A stretch of DNA of 27,731 nucleotides, taken from CAZSSM01 sp964609385. GTDB lineage: Bacteria; Planctomycetota; Planctomycetia; Isosphaerales; Isosphaeraceae. Location: contig CAZSSM010000086.1 in NCBI GenBank assembly GCA_964609385.1, positions 1 through 27,731 on the forward strand, written 5' to 3'. The notes beneath the pieces are model-generated. The model searched no databases. It saw only the letters and a program-made list of their open reading frames with translations, and had not been told where the DNA came from. The first letter of the stretch is position 1. Each line of letters begins with the position of its first letter. The position numbers and the translations under genes were made by a program. Below, in pieces: positions 1 through 9,300 of the stretch.

Positions 1-466
1 CCCTATTATGTTGTTGGCCCTTAGTTATTATTCTGTCGGGGCGCACGGCCGTTTGAGCCTCCCGGACCTGGCCTAGGTCCTGAATGACGGGTCTTCAAAA
101 GTTTCATATGATTCTAGTTTCACAGGCACAAGGTTGGATCGGGTTTGCTTGATCGGTCTTTGACGTCTCGGTGGCCCCGATCGTGCTCAAGGGCAGACGT
201 TTCCTCTGGTCAACCTGGCTCACCATCTTCGGAACGCTTGTGTTTGCGCTTCGGTGTCAGATGCGAGCGATTCGGCGTATTGTGAAAGATGGGGAGAGAC
301 GACGGGTTTGCCGTTAGGCCGGCGATCGGTCGAGAAATTGGTCCCGGCGCGGCTGAATTGTCGCTCGAGAATTTGGTGGTCATGCGGGCCCGATCGCCGA
401 GGAATGCCGCGATCCTCGGCGGGCACAGTCGTGGAGACCACCCGGATAGCTCGCCGCGGAGGTTTC
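1..466. other. Upstream region without a recognisable gene
   Basis: I see no convincing coding region before the sigma factor gene. The sigma reading frame stays open upstream to a possible start at 254, but that extension has no family resemblance. A short hairpin (GGACCT at 64-69, AGGTCC at 75-80, 5-nt loop) could be the end of a transcript entering from the left. The AT-richer stretch around 95-135 may hold promoter elements, but I could not settle on a -35/-10 pair. Confidence 0.4.
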
Positions 467-1114
467 ATGGGGACCGGACCGGTGGAATTGATCGCTCAAG
501 CCCGCGCCGGCCAGTCCGACGCCCTGGGGCAGCTCTGCGACCTGTACCGGAACTACCTGCGGATGGTGGTCCGGACCGGCTTGGGTCCCAAGCTCCGCGA
601 GCGTGTGGAGTTGTCCGATGTGGTCCAGGAGACCTTGATCGAGGTCATCCGGCAGTTCCCGCAGTTCACCGGCCAAACCGAGGCGGCGCTGGTCGGTTGG
701 CTCCGCCGGTTGGTCAGCCAGAAGTTGGTCGACCTGAGCCGTTACCATAGCCGAGTCAAGCGGGGCGCGGGCCAGTCGGCCCTCCCGTTGGACGCGCCGA
801 TCGGCTCGGAGCCGCTCGGCGAACCCGGTGGCGGTGGGCCGACCCGATTGGTCGACATGCTCGCGCTGAGCCAGACCAGTCCCAGTGAGGTGGCCAGCAA
901 GCGCGAGTTGTCGGTCCTGCTGGCCGACGCCCTGGACGGCCTCCCCGAGCGCGAGGCCGAGGTGCTCTGGCTCTACCACGCCGAGAACCTCTCGTTCGAA
1001 TCGATCGGGGGCCGGCTCGGCTTGAGCCGTAAGGCCGTCCGAGGGATCTGGGCCCGCGGCCTCCGCGACCTGAAACGTCGGATGGACGAGGCGCAGGGAC
1101 CCGAAACTCCCTGA
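467..1114 (+). CDS. ECF-type RNA polymerase sigma factor (planctomycete kinase-linked group)
   Basis: This encodes a 215-residue sigma-70 family protein that should direct RNA polymerase to a small set of promoters. Region 2 spans about residues 15-95 and contains the typical SDVVQETLIEV helix followed by a conserved Trp (W78). Region 4 spans about residues 153-205, where LPEREAEVLWL and the helix-turn-helix LSFESIGGRLGLSRKAVRG are visible. The ATG at 467 was chosen because GGAGG lies at 458-462, four bases upstream, and because the sigma homology begins there. The reading frame is open further upstream to 254, but that extension looks non-coding. The gene is followed 126 bp later by a large Ser/Thr kinase. 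ECF sigma factors next to Ser/Thr kinases are a known planctomycete arrangement, so kinase control of this sigma factor is a reasonable inference. Confidence 0.88.
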   Translation: MGTGPVELIAQARAGQSDALGQLCDLYRNYLRMVVRTGLGPKLRERVELSDVVQETLIEVIRQFPQFTGQTEAALVGWLRRLVSQKLVDLSRYHSRVKRGAGQSALPLDAPIGSEPLGEPGGGGPTRLVDMLALSQTSPSEVASKRELSVLLADALDGLPEREAEVLWLYHAENLSFESIGGRLGLSRKAVRGIWARGLRDLKRRMDEAQGPETP

Positions 1115-1240
1115 ATCGAGTCGGTCTGTCTGTCACGGAACTTCCCCCACCGATCGCGGACCGCTCGCTAGACAGGCTCTTGAACCGGGATCGACCACAA
1201 TCGGCCTCTCCCGACGTCCCTCCCTTTGGAGATCGCAACG

Positions 1241-4200
1241 ATGTCCCAGCGGATCGAAGTCGACCTGGACTCGCGCGCCGACGGCGTCGGGAGTTCGGCC
1301 GTGGCCGATCGCGACGAACGGTTGGGCGAGGCGATCGAGACCTACCTCGAACTGGCCGAGTCGGGTCACCCGCCCGATCCGGACGGATTCGCGTCGCGGT
1401 TCCCGGACCTCGCCGAAGAGCTTCGCGAGGCCTTGCAAGGCCTGGATCTAGTCCAGGAGTTGGTCGGAGGAGGTTCGGTCCGGTCACTGATCGGCGAAAG
1501 TCCGGCTTCCGAACTCCAAGTGCCCGGCTATCGGATCGTCGGCGAGCTGGGTCGGGGCGGCATGGGGGTCGTCTACGAGGCGGAGCACCTGGGCCTGCAA
1601 CGTCGGGTCGCCCTGAAAGTACTGGGCACGCACGCCACACCGAGTTCGACCAGCCGTCGCCGGTTCCTCAACGAGGCGAGGACGGCAGCGCGGTTGCACC
1701 ACACGCACATCGTGCCGGTCTTCGACGTTGGCCAGACGCGTGGGCTCTGCTACTACGCGATGCAGATGATCGAAGGTAGCGGCCTCGACCGGGTCGTCCG
1801 CCAGCTCCGTGAGCGGGCCCAGATGACAATGACCGACCACGCCAGCCGGATCCGGGTCGGGATGCCCGAGGGAGCGTCTGCCCGCGATAAGAAGGAGGCG
1901 AGCCGTCGCGCACGGGAATCGGGCCTCGGGGTGACCTCGACACGGAGTTGGAATCGGCCGGCATCGCCGAGTTTGGAGGCAAGGGGGGCTTTGCTGACGT
2001 CCTCCTCGCCTTCGACGGATGACTCGGCCTGCGTGGCGGTCTCGGCACCCAGCGGCGCCGAGTATTTCCATTGGGTGGCCCGGGTCGGTTGGCAAGCCGC
2101 CGAGGCCTTGGGCCACGCGCACCAACACGGCGTGGTGCACCGCGACGTCAAACCGTCCAACCTGTTGGTCCAAGCTGACGGATCGGTCTGGGTGGCTGAC
2201 TTCGGCCTGGCCCGTCAGATCGACACCGATGAGAACCTGACGGGGACCTGCAACGTTCTCGGCACACCACGCTACATGAGTCCGGAGCAGATCGACAACG
2301 CGCGGGCTGTCGACGCGCGGAGCGACGTCTACAGCCTCGGCGCGACGCTCTATGAGCTGACCACGTTGCGTCCACCCTTCGAAGGGCAGTCGGCAACCGA
2401 ACTGTCGCAGCAGATCTTGCATCGCGAACCGGTCGCGCCACGGAGCCTGACGCCGAGGATCCCACGCGACCTCGAGACGATCGTCCTGAAAGCGCTCGCC
2501 AAGCGACAGGCCGACCGATATCGCTCCGGTCAGGAGATGGCCGAGGATCTGGCCCGGTTCCTCCGTGGCGATTCGGTCCGGGCGCGTCGGATTAGCCCCT
2601 TGGGCCGGGCTTGGCGGTTCGCCCACCGCAACCCGGCGATCACATCGATCTGCTTGACCGCGGCGACGCTCATTGTCTTGATCGTCACGATCGCCTATCG
2701 CCAGGTCTCCTGGGAGCGCGATAAAGCGCGGGGCGAGCGTGATGAGGCGCAACATGCGCGGGGCGAGGCGATGGCCACGATGGCCGAGCTAATTCGGCGA
2801 ACCAACGAGCCGAACCGTCGCGAACGCGGTTTGGAGAAACTCCGGGAGGCCGCCGGACTGCTCCGCGACGACCCCGAGATGCGGCTCCAGATCCGCAATG
2901 AGGCGGTCCAGTTATTGACCCTCCGTGACCTTCGGCCCGTCGAGAACCAGCCTGTGCCCGAAGGCCGGGTCGAGTCGCTCGAGTTCGTCGATGTGGGGGG
3001 CTCCGAGACGTTGTTAAGTCTCACCTCCGAGAGCGGTCTGGAGCCGGAAACCTATCAAGGGCTCTTGAGCTATTGGCCGATCGACGAGACGGGCGATCTG
3101 AACGCACTCCAGGGCGCGCCGAGGATCCCGCTCCGGAGTTCCTCCCCGTGGGCGATTTCGGATCGTTATGATCGTTGGTTCACCCAATGGAGCGAGCCGT
3201 TGGCGGTCACCCGTTCGGTGATCGCCGCCTTGGATCCGCACGGGTCGCGGGTCACCTGGTTCCATACCGAATCGTTGCAGGAGCTGACCCGCTGGACGAT
3301 CCCGGACGACCGTCGGATCTTGGCGCTCTGGTTGGCCCCAGATGCCCATCACCTGCTGAGCCTGGAACTCTGCGGCCTGGAAGAGACATCCCCAGCCCCG
3401 GAGCCAAACCTTCGACGTCGAGACCGCGGACGCCCACGCGATCGAGCGGGAGCTAACGAAGCAGTTCCGACCGGGATGACCCTCGAGGTCCGGCTCCGGG
3501 ATCTCGATCCGTTGCAGTTGAACTGGAACTCCGAACCCCGAGCGATCTTGGCCCGCTGGCCGATCGAAAAACAGCACGATCCTCGGAGCTGGCCCCGTCC
3601 GCTCGTGGCGGTCGACCCGGATTGGACGGTCGTGGCGGTCTCGCGGTACGACTCGGATCGGATCCATCTCTACGATGCGTCGACGGGCCAGCCTCACGAC
3701 GTCCCACCGATCCTCGGCCTGATCCCGACATCCAACGACCCGGACGGCGCCCAGGCCGACCCCGGAGTCAACAACCAGTTCCATCTCGGGTCGCGGGTCA
3801 CGGCGTTGACGTTAGGACCGAACCGGTTGTTGGCGGCGGCCGGTGGCGGGTCGATTCAGCTCTGGGAACTTGATTCGGGTGTCCAATGGCCGATGCTGAT
3901 CAACGAGGACCGTCGGGTTCGCGGGCTCCGGTTCAACGCCGAAGGCACGATGCTGGCCGTCCTGGGTTACGACACGCTGATCCGGCTCTGGGACCCGGTC
4001 GCCCAGAGCGTCATCTCGACCCTGCCGATGCCTTCATGGCCGCTCCGGCTTCGGTTCTCCGGCGACGGCGATCGGCTCACGGTGCTTCAGAGCACCCTCA
4101 CCGACCAGCCGCCGATCGTCTCTTGGGGGATCGAACGGCCCCAAGGGGTTCGCCAACTCAGCCAATGGGAGTCGACCGTCGAATCTCTGGACACACGGCC

Positions 4201-5704
4201 CGGCGATGGTTCGCTGGCCGTCTCCCTCCGCGACGAGGACCGGCCGGTCCAGATTTGGCGACGCGACGCCCAGGGCAACCTCTGTCCGCACCCTTCGCCC
4301 TGGATCACCCGTGATTCGAGGGCCTCGAGCCGCGGTCGACAGCGCGAGCCGCTCCTGCTGGGCTTTGATGATCGCGACCGACTCCTGCTGATCCGATCCG
4401 ACCGGATCCAGGCCTTCGACCCGTGTCCCCAAGGTCGGTATCGCGACTCGACCGACTTGGAGCTGGACCTGACCGAACGCGGCCCGTTCCGCGAGCGGAT
4501 CGCCTGGTCGGGCGACCGCTCCACCTTGGCGATCCTCAATGGACCGCCGAGCGAACAGGTGCTTCTGATCCGTCGGAGCGATCTGCCGGATCGGGCCGCC
4601 GTGCTCGATGCGCCGCCGTGCCCGGTCGACCCTGATGGGTCCGAATCCGGGCCTCCGCGCGGTCCACAGACGCACTGGCGATGGTTGGGGTTGGGACCTT
4701 CCGGCGATCACCTACATCTGATGAGTCGCGGCCACTACGAGGTCTGGGACTTGGTCCACGGCCGTGGCGAGGTCCGGCTCGGGTCGCGCCGCCATCGTTG
4801 GTCGTTGCGGGACCGTGGACTGGCCTCGCGCTGGCAGACTGATCGGACCTGTCTAAGCCCCGATGGGGTCTGGCTCGCCTGGGTCGAGCCGGGGACCGTC
4901 CGATTGGTCCGGACCGCCGACGGGGTTACCGAAGCCACCATCGATATGCCTGGAGGACGCGGGGCGGCCACGGCCGCCTTGCGGTCGGCAGACTTCCCGG
5001 AGCGGCCGAGCTTCTCGCCCGACTCGACGATGTTGGCCGTCGCCACCGGAGATCGGATCGGTCTCTGGGACCTTCGAGGCGACGTCCCTCAGCTCTGGGT
5101 CCAACTCCCGATTCGCGGCGGACGTGTCGATCAGGTGATCTTTGGACCTGACGGTGATCAGTTGACGGTCCTGAAAGGCAAGCGGACCGTGGAGGTCTGG
5201 AACCTCGTCGAGATCCGCGATGCGCTCCGACGCTACGGACTGGAGAGCGATCAGGACCCCCGATTCGTCCGAGACGCTCGGTCGACCGCCAAGGTGGGTG
5301 CCGCCCAGGATCTGTCCGCGATCCTGGTCGGTCCCCCGACCTCGGCGCCGGCCGCGATCGGGGTCGGGCGGCGCAACGCCTCAGATCAGGCTTTCCAGGA
5401 GCAGCTTGAGCTTGCGGACCTCCACCTCGATGTCGAAGTTGTGCGGCAGCCGGTCATTGATCGAGACGCTGAGGGCACGCTGGTACCCGTGCCGCTCCAA
5501 CTGGGTGGCGATTCGGCCGTACTCGATGTGCCCCTGTCCGATCCGGACCTGGAACTGCTCGGGCTTGGGACCGGTGTCTCGGAAGCGGACGTGCTCGATG
5601 AGGGGATAGAGCTTGTCCAGATTCGCCTTCCGGTGGGGACCCTGGACGAAGTGGCTGGGATCGAAGGTGAGGGCCAGGCCGGGCACGTTCTGGCAGAGGG
5701 CTAG
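1241..5704 (+). CDS. Membrane Ser/Thr protein kinase with WD40-like beta-propeller region
   Basis: The frame encodes 1487 residues. The kinase domain spans about residues 96-440. It has the glycine loop GELGRGGMG (102-110), VALKVL with Lys126, HRDVKPSN from 300, DFG at 320-322 and SPE at 347-349, so it should be catalytically active. About 80 residues of low-complexity sequence (191-271) are inserted before the C-lobe helix. One membrane helix lies near 467-488, placing the kinase in the cytoplasm. It is followed by a short coiled coil and about 800 residues of WD40-like blades, with repeated pairs such as LWDP, LWELD, LWDLR and VEVWNL. The ATG at 1241 is preferred over the in-frame TTG at 1226 because GGAG lies nine bases upstream. 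The family usually ends just after the motif seen here as RDALRRYGLE (about 5215-5245). The frame continues about 150 codons further, the last ~107 of them antisense to the next gene, so the true C-terminus is doubtful. Confidence 0.85.
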   Translation: MSQRIEVDLDSRADGVGSSAVADRDERLGEAIETYLELAESGHPPDPDGFASRFPDLAEELREALQGLDLVQELVGGGSVRSLIGESPASELQVPGYRIVGELGRGGMGVVYEAEHLGLQRRVALKVLGTHATPSSTSRRRFLNEARTAARLHHTHIVPVFDVGQTRGLCYYAMQMIEGSGLDRVVRQLRERAQMTMTDHASRIRVGMPEGASARDKKEASRRARESGLGVTSTRSWNRPASPSLEARGALLTSSSPSTDDSACVAVSAPSGAEYFHWVARVGWQAAEALGHAHQHGVVHRDVKPSNLLVQADGSVWVADFGLARQIDTDENLTGTCNVLGTPRYMSPEQIDNARAVDARSDVYSLGATLYELTTLRPPFEGQSATELSQQILHREPVAPRSLTPRIPRDLETIVLKALAKRQADRYRSGQEMAEDLARFLRGDSVRARRISPLGRAWRFAHRNPAITSICLTAATLIVLIVTIAYRQVSWERDKARGERDEAQHARGEAMATMAELIRRTNEPNRRERGLEKLREAAGLLRDDPEMRLQIRNEAVQLLTLRDLRPVENQPVPEGRVESLEFVDVGGSETLLSLTSESGLEPETYQGLLSYWPIDETGDLNALQGAPRIPLRSSSPWAISDRYDRWFTQWSEPLAVTRSVIAALDPHGSRVTWFHTESLQELTRWTIPDDRRILALWLAPDAHHLLSLELCGLEETSPAPEPNLRRRDRGRPRDRAGANEAVPTGMTLEVRLRDLDPLQLNWNSEPRAILARWPIEKQHDPRSWPRPLVAVDPDWTVVAVSRYDSDRIHLYDASTGQPHDVPPILGLIPTSNDPDGAQADPGVNNQFHLGSRVTALTLGPNRLLAAAGGGSIQLWELDSGVQWPMLINEDRRVRGLRFNAEGTMLAVLGYDTLIRLWDPVAQSVISTLPMPSWPLRLRFSGDGDRLTVLQSTLTDQPPIVSWGIERPQGVRQLSQWESTVESLDTRPGDGSLAVSLRDEDRPVQIWRRDAQGNLCPHPSPWITRDSRASSRGRQREPLLLGFDDRDRLLLIRSDRIQAFDPCPQGRYRDSTDLELDLTERGPFRERIAWSGDRSTLAILNGPPSEQVLLIRRSDLPDRAAVLDAPPCPVDPDGSESGPPRGPQTHWRWLGLGPSGDHLHLMSRGHYEVWDLVHGRGEVRLGSRRHRWSLRDRGLASRWQTDRTCLSPDGVWLAWVEPGTVRLVRTADGVTEATIDMPGGRGAATAALRSADFPERPSFSPDSTMLAVATGDRIGLWDLRGDVPQLWVQLPIRGGRVDQVIFGPDGDQLTVLKGKRTVEVWNLVEIRDALRRYGLESDQDPRFVRDARSTAKVGAAQDLSAILVGPPTSAPAAIGVGRRNASDQAFQEQLELADLHLDVEVVRQPVIDRDAEGTLVPVPLQLGGDSAVLDVPLSDPDLELLGLGTGVSEADVLDEGIELVQIRLPVGTLDEVAGIEGEGQAGHVLAEG

Positions 5705-6148
5705 AGCCGTCTTCGGGTCACCGGCCAGGGTGTGGGACTCGGTGGCGACGGTCAAAACGAGCCCCTCGGCGTTGGCGATCGTCGACAGACCCGAGAGCCG
5801 CGCGATCTCCTCATCGATCGGGGTGCCCGCCTCGGCCGCCGGCATCACCAGGACCGCGATGGTCAGCGGCTTGGCCAGCCGACAGATCGCCTCGAAGCGT
5901 CGGTTGAGCGTCCGATCATCGAGGTCGGTTCCGAAGTCGAGATCGAGCACCACCGGCGTGAGGCTCGGTCCTTGGCGGAGCCGTTGCAGGGCCCCGTCCG
6001 GATCACGCGCCACCTCCGAGGGCTTCAGATGAGTCCCCGACTCGTGGACGGCCAGCTCGATTCGGCTGAACTCCAGGTCGCGGATCTGACGCAAGCCCGT
6101 CTCGAGCGGATGATCCGAGAAGCATAGCGTGTTGCATGCGACGAACAC
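5381..6148 (-). CDS. Sugar phosphate isomerase/epimerase-like TIM-barrel protein
   Basis: The protein has 255 residues, typical of the AP-endonuclease-2/xylose-isomerase-like TIM-barrel superfamily, which isomerises or epimerises small sugars. It opens with an N-terminal strand (VACNTLCFSDHPLE) and has the helix-strand pattern of the barrel. Probable metal ligands are E137 and H139 in TESHT, D163 and H166 in FDPSHF, and the HVRFRD segment at 186-191. The last strand, where a Glu ligand is usual, reads SVSIND (227-232), so activity may differ or be lost. The GTG start at 6148 has a strong AGGAGG six bases upstream (6155-6160). The 3' 324 bp overlap, antisense, the end of the kinase reading frame. 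Substrate is unknown. It lies on the same strand as the large secreted protein gene upstream, 223 bp away. Confidence 0.75.
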   Translation of the reverse strand: MFVACNTLCFSDHPLETGLRQIRDLEFSRIELAVHESGTHLKPSEVARDPDGALQRLRQGPSLTPVVLDLDFGTDLDDRTLNRRFEAICRLAKPLTIAVLVMPAAEAGTPIDEEIARLSGLSTIANAEGLVLTVATESHTLAGDPKTALALCQNVPGLALTFDPSHFVQGPHRKANLDKLYPLIEHVRFRDTGPKPEQFQVRIGQGHIEYGRIATQLERHGYQRALSVSINDRLPHNFDIEVEVRKLKLLLESLI

Positions 6149-6238
6149 CGGACACCTCCTGACTGGATGAAATCGTCGAGCCCATCGGGCGTTGTGGACG
6201 ACGAGCCTTCGGCGGAACCGAGCGAATCGGCGGGGGAC

Positions 6239-6258
6239 CTTCGGACAATCGCCCGAAG
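6239..6258 (-). terminator. Possible terminator hairpin after the large secreted protein gene
   Basis: CTTCGG (6239-6244) and CCGAAG (6253-6258) form a 6-bp stem with an 8-nt loop, inside the 223-bp gap between two minus-strand genes. It lies 114 nt past the stop of the upstream gene. There is no clear U-tract, so this is only a candidate. I see nothing else definite in the gap apart from the ribosome binding site of the isomerase-like gene. Confidence 0.3.
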
Positions 6259-6371
6259 AAAGATGATGGAAACCTGTCGACCTTGGGCGACCCGCTAGGG
6301 GCCGATCCTGTATCCCATGAGACTCCTTGAGGGACCGGGATGGGTGGTCGGGATCGATCCGTCAATGGCGA

Positions 6372-9300
6372 TCATCGGAGCCGCCCCGACGTGCCGGCTG
6401 CGCCGGAGCGCGTGCGTGCTGAGGCTCCTGGTTCACCGGCGACGCGTTCTTCGGGCTCCTCGGTCATCCGAAGCGGCGTCGAGGCATGCAGGGCGCGTTG
6501 GGGATCCTCCCAGGGCGGAATCTGGGTCAACCGCGCCCAACGCGACCGCGACAACCGCGCGAAGGCCGCGTAGCGCTCCTCGCGGTAAGCCTGCATCGCC
6601 TGGAAGAGCACGCGGTGACGATTGGGGTGGAAGCGGTCGTTGCCTTGGGCGTCCGATCGTCCGGTCAATTGGGCGCGATCGGCCTCGAGTTGCTGATAGA
6701 GCGCGACGACCTGATCGACCTCCGCGCGGATCTGTTGTTTGACATCGGGGGTCAGGTGGGCTTTGAGGTCGGCCAACCGGCCTTCGGACCGATCTAAGAT
6801 CAGGGTCAGCAGCCCGCGCGGGGGGAGGTCCACGACCAGCCGGAGGTCCTCCCCGACACGGGTCGGCATCAGGCGGAGCCCGTGCAGCTCGTCGCGGACC
6901 TGAACCGGGTCGGGCACGTCGAGACGGGCCTCGACGCGGAGCCGATAGGGGGTCTCGTTGCCCAAGACCAGGTGGGCGCAGTCGCGATCCGGGTCGGCGA
7001 CCAAACGGGCCTGAATCCCAGCGGGCAGCCGGATCTGGTCATCCCGACGCGACTCGCCGAGGATCGGGGCGATGCGTTCGGGCTTCGGGAGCCCGTTGAG
7101 GGTCCGGCTCAGCTCGCGGAGCGCTGAGGCGTGACCGGGCAGCGGATCGACCGGTACGACCAGCCAAGCACAGTCGAGCCGCGCCAACCCCTGGGTCAAC
7201 GGCGCGATCAGATCGGGTACCGGATCCGGGCCAGGCAGCTCGAGTCCCCCGTCGACACGTCGAGGCATCGAGCCTCTCGGCTCGGTCAGGAGCAGGCCGC
7301 GATTCGGGATCGGAGCGACGGCGTGATCCAGGGCCTCGGATCGCGCCAGGTCGTCGGCCAGGCTGGGTTGGCCGGATGGTCGTGCTTGGGCGCGGAGGAC
7401 CAGAGGCGCGTCCTCGCCTTGAGGCCAGCGGTCGAGGTCCAGGCCCAGGGCGCGCCAGGCTACCTCAGGCGGCGCGCCCATCCAATCGGCGCGGATGGCT
7501 TGGACGCCGGCTGGGCCGTCGTCGAGCGTCGGAGTGGCCACGGCCAGGCGAATCTCGGAGTCGACCCGATACGCTTCGGTGGCCAGGTCGCCGTAGGTCT
7601 GCGCCACCTGCTCAGCGCGCCAGTGATCCCAGAGCCGACGCGCTGGACCGAGGACATAGGTCTGACGCGCCGCGAACCGATCCGGGCCGTCCTCGCGACC
7701 CGGAATCGACGGTGCCGACTCGGTCTCGGTCACGCTCGTCTGAAGGAACCGCCGATACGTCTGATCGTCCAGACCGCTGGAAGGCGGTCCCGGGAGCGTC
7801 CCACCACGGCCAAGGCGAATTAACAGACCATGGATGGCGGGCCATCGACTTCGAGCCGCACTTGCCTCCTGGACCAGCCGTGACCAGCCGGACTGCACCT
7901 CGGGATGGAGGATCTGATACGACGGAGGAGTAGCGACACGCCCTTGCCGGTCGACGCGGAGCAAGCCGCCTCGCGAGGCCTCCAAGGTCCCGGGCGCAGG
8001 CAACCCCGGCAGACCTCGGCGGTCGTCCAACTCGAGCCACGCGATCAAGCCGTGACGGCCTAGTAGGTCGAGGACGACCCGACGCCGGTCGGTCCCGGCC
8101 ACGTCGGCGTCCGCTTGACCGTCGAGCCGGCGGCTTGGGGTGATTCGATCTTGGATGCGGTCTCCCGAGGCCCAGGACGGGCCTTTGGGGTCCGGACCGT
8201 GGAGGATCAATCCCCGCGCCCCACAGTAGCTCAGCCACTCGATCGCGTTGTGCGCCTGCCGGTAGAGGTCCGGACCCGTCGCGTCGAGCCGACCGCCGAA
8301 GCGGTCCCAGGATTCGGGCGTGGTCATGTCGACCAGCCAACCGCGCTCCGAGCCATCGAGCGGATCGGCTGTCTCGACGGGCCTGGTCGCGAACTGGGCC
8401 GGGAGCCCGGCAAGCTGTTCCAACTCGACCCGATCGATCCGGAGCGCGCGACGCGGATCGTGGTTGACCAAGAGCAGGATCGGCTCGTGGTGGTCTGGCC
8501 AGACGAACCACTCCGGCATCGAGCCCGGCTCTTGCGGGTCTGGTGCGACCCACGATTGGGTTGCGCTCAACAAGGTCCGAGGCCGATCGCCGGGCGCGAT
8601 CAGGAGAAGCCCGACGTTGATCGGTGTGCTCGGCTCCGGGCTACTCCAATGGATTCGGAGCCGATGCGGTCGACCAGGGGTCTGGACCCGGAGGGGCAGG
8701 GCAACCCAGGATCGACTCATCGGGTCGGCCGGTTCAAGCTCCAAGGCGCCTCCGAAGCGGGGCATCCAGCCGCGGAACCGCTCACGGAATCCGGGACCCA
8801 GCAGGAGTTCGTCGGGGATCGGCCACCAAGGGGGACTCGAACGACTCGCCCGGATCTCGGAACGGCCCAAGGCCAAGGCGCGTCGCATCGGACCGAGTCG
8901 GTCCAGGACGACCTCATCGAACGCCTCGACGGCGGGCACGACCTCCTCGGCTGTCGCGACCGGCAAGAGCATCGGGTCGGCCATCACCGTCCCGAGCTGT
9001 GAGGCGGGTTTCCGATCAGCCCGACGATCCGGAGCGCAAACGACAAAGCGGATCCGACGGACCAAGACTCGCTCGGCCGTCAGGTCGGTCTCCCGGATAT
9101 GGAGCCGTGGCCAGATCCGACGACGCTCCGGGACCGGCGATGGGCCGGGGATCTGAAGCGTCACCTGGAGGTCATAGGTGCCTTCGAGGCTCGGGACCGG
9201 GATCTCCAAGACGCGGTCCGGCTCGTTGGCGTGGGGACGGTTCCACTCGATAACGTCCTGGAAAGCGAACTCCCAGAGCGGACCGGCATCTCCCAGCCGT

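Noticed and set aside
756..1640. Long minus-strand open frames opposite the sigma factor and kinase genes (also 1484-2755)
   Set aside because: They are Arg/Pro-rich mirror frames of GC-rich coding sequence without recognisable domains.
7131..9156. Several plus-strand open frames opposite the large secreted protein
   Set aside because: They show typical shadow composition, and the minus strand has a signal peptide and a continuous 1207-codon frame.
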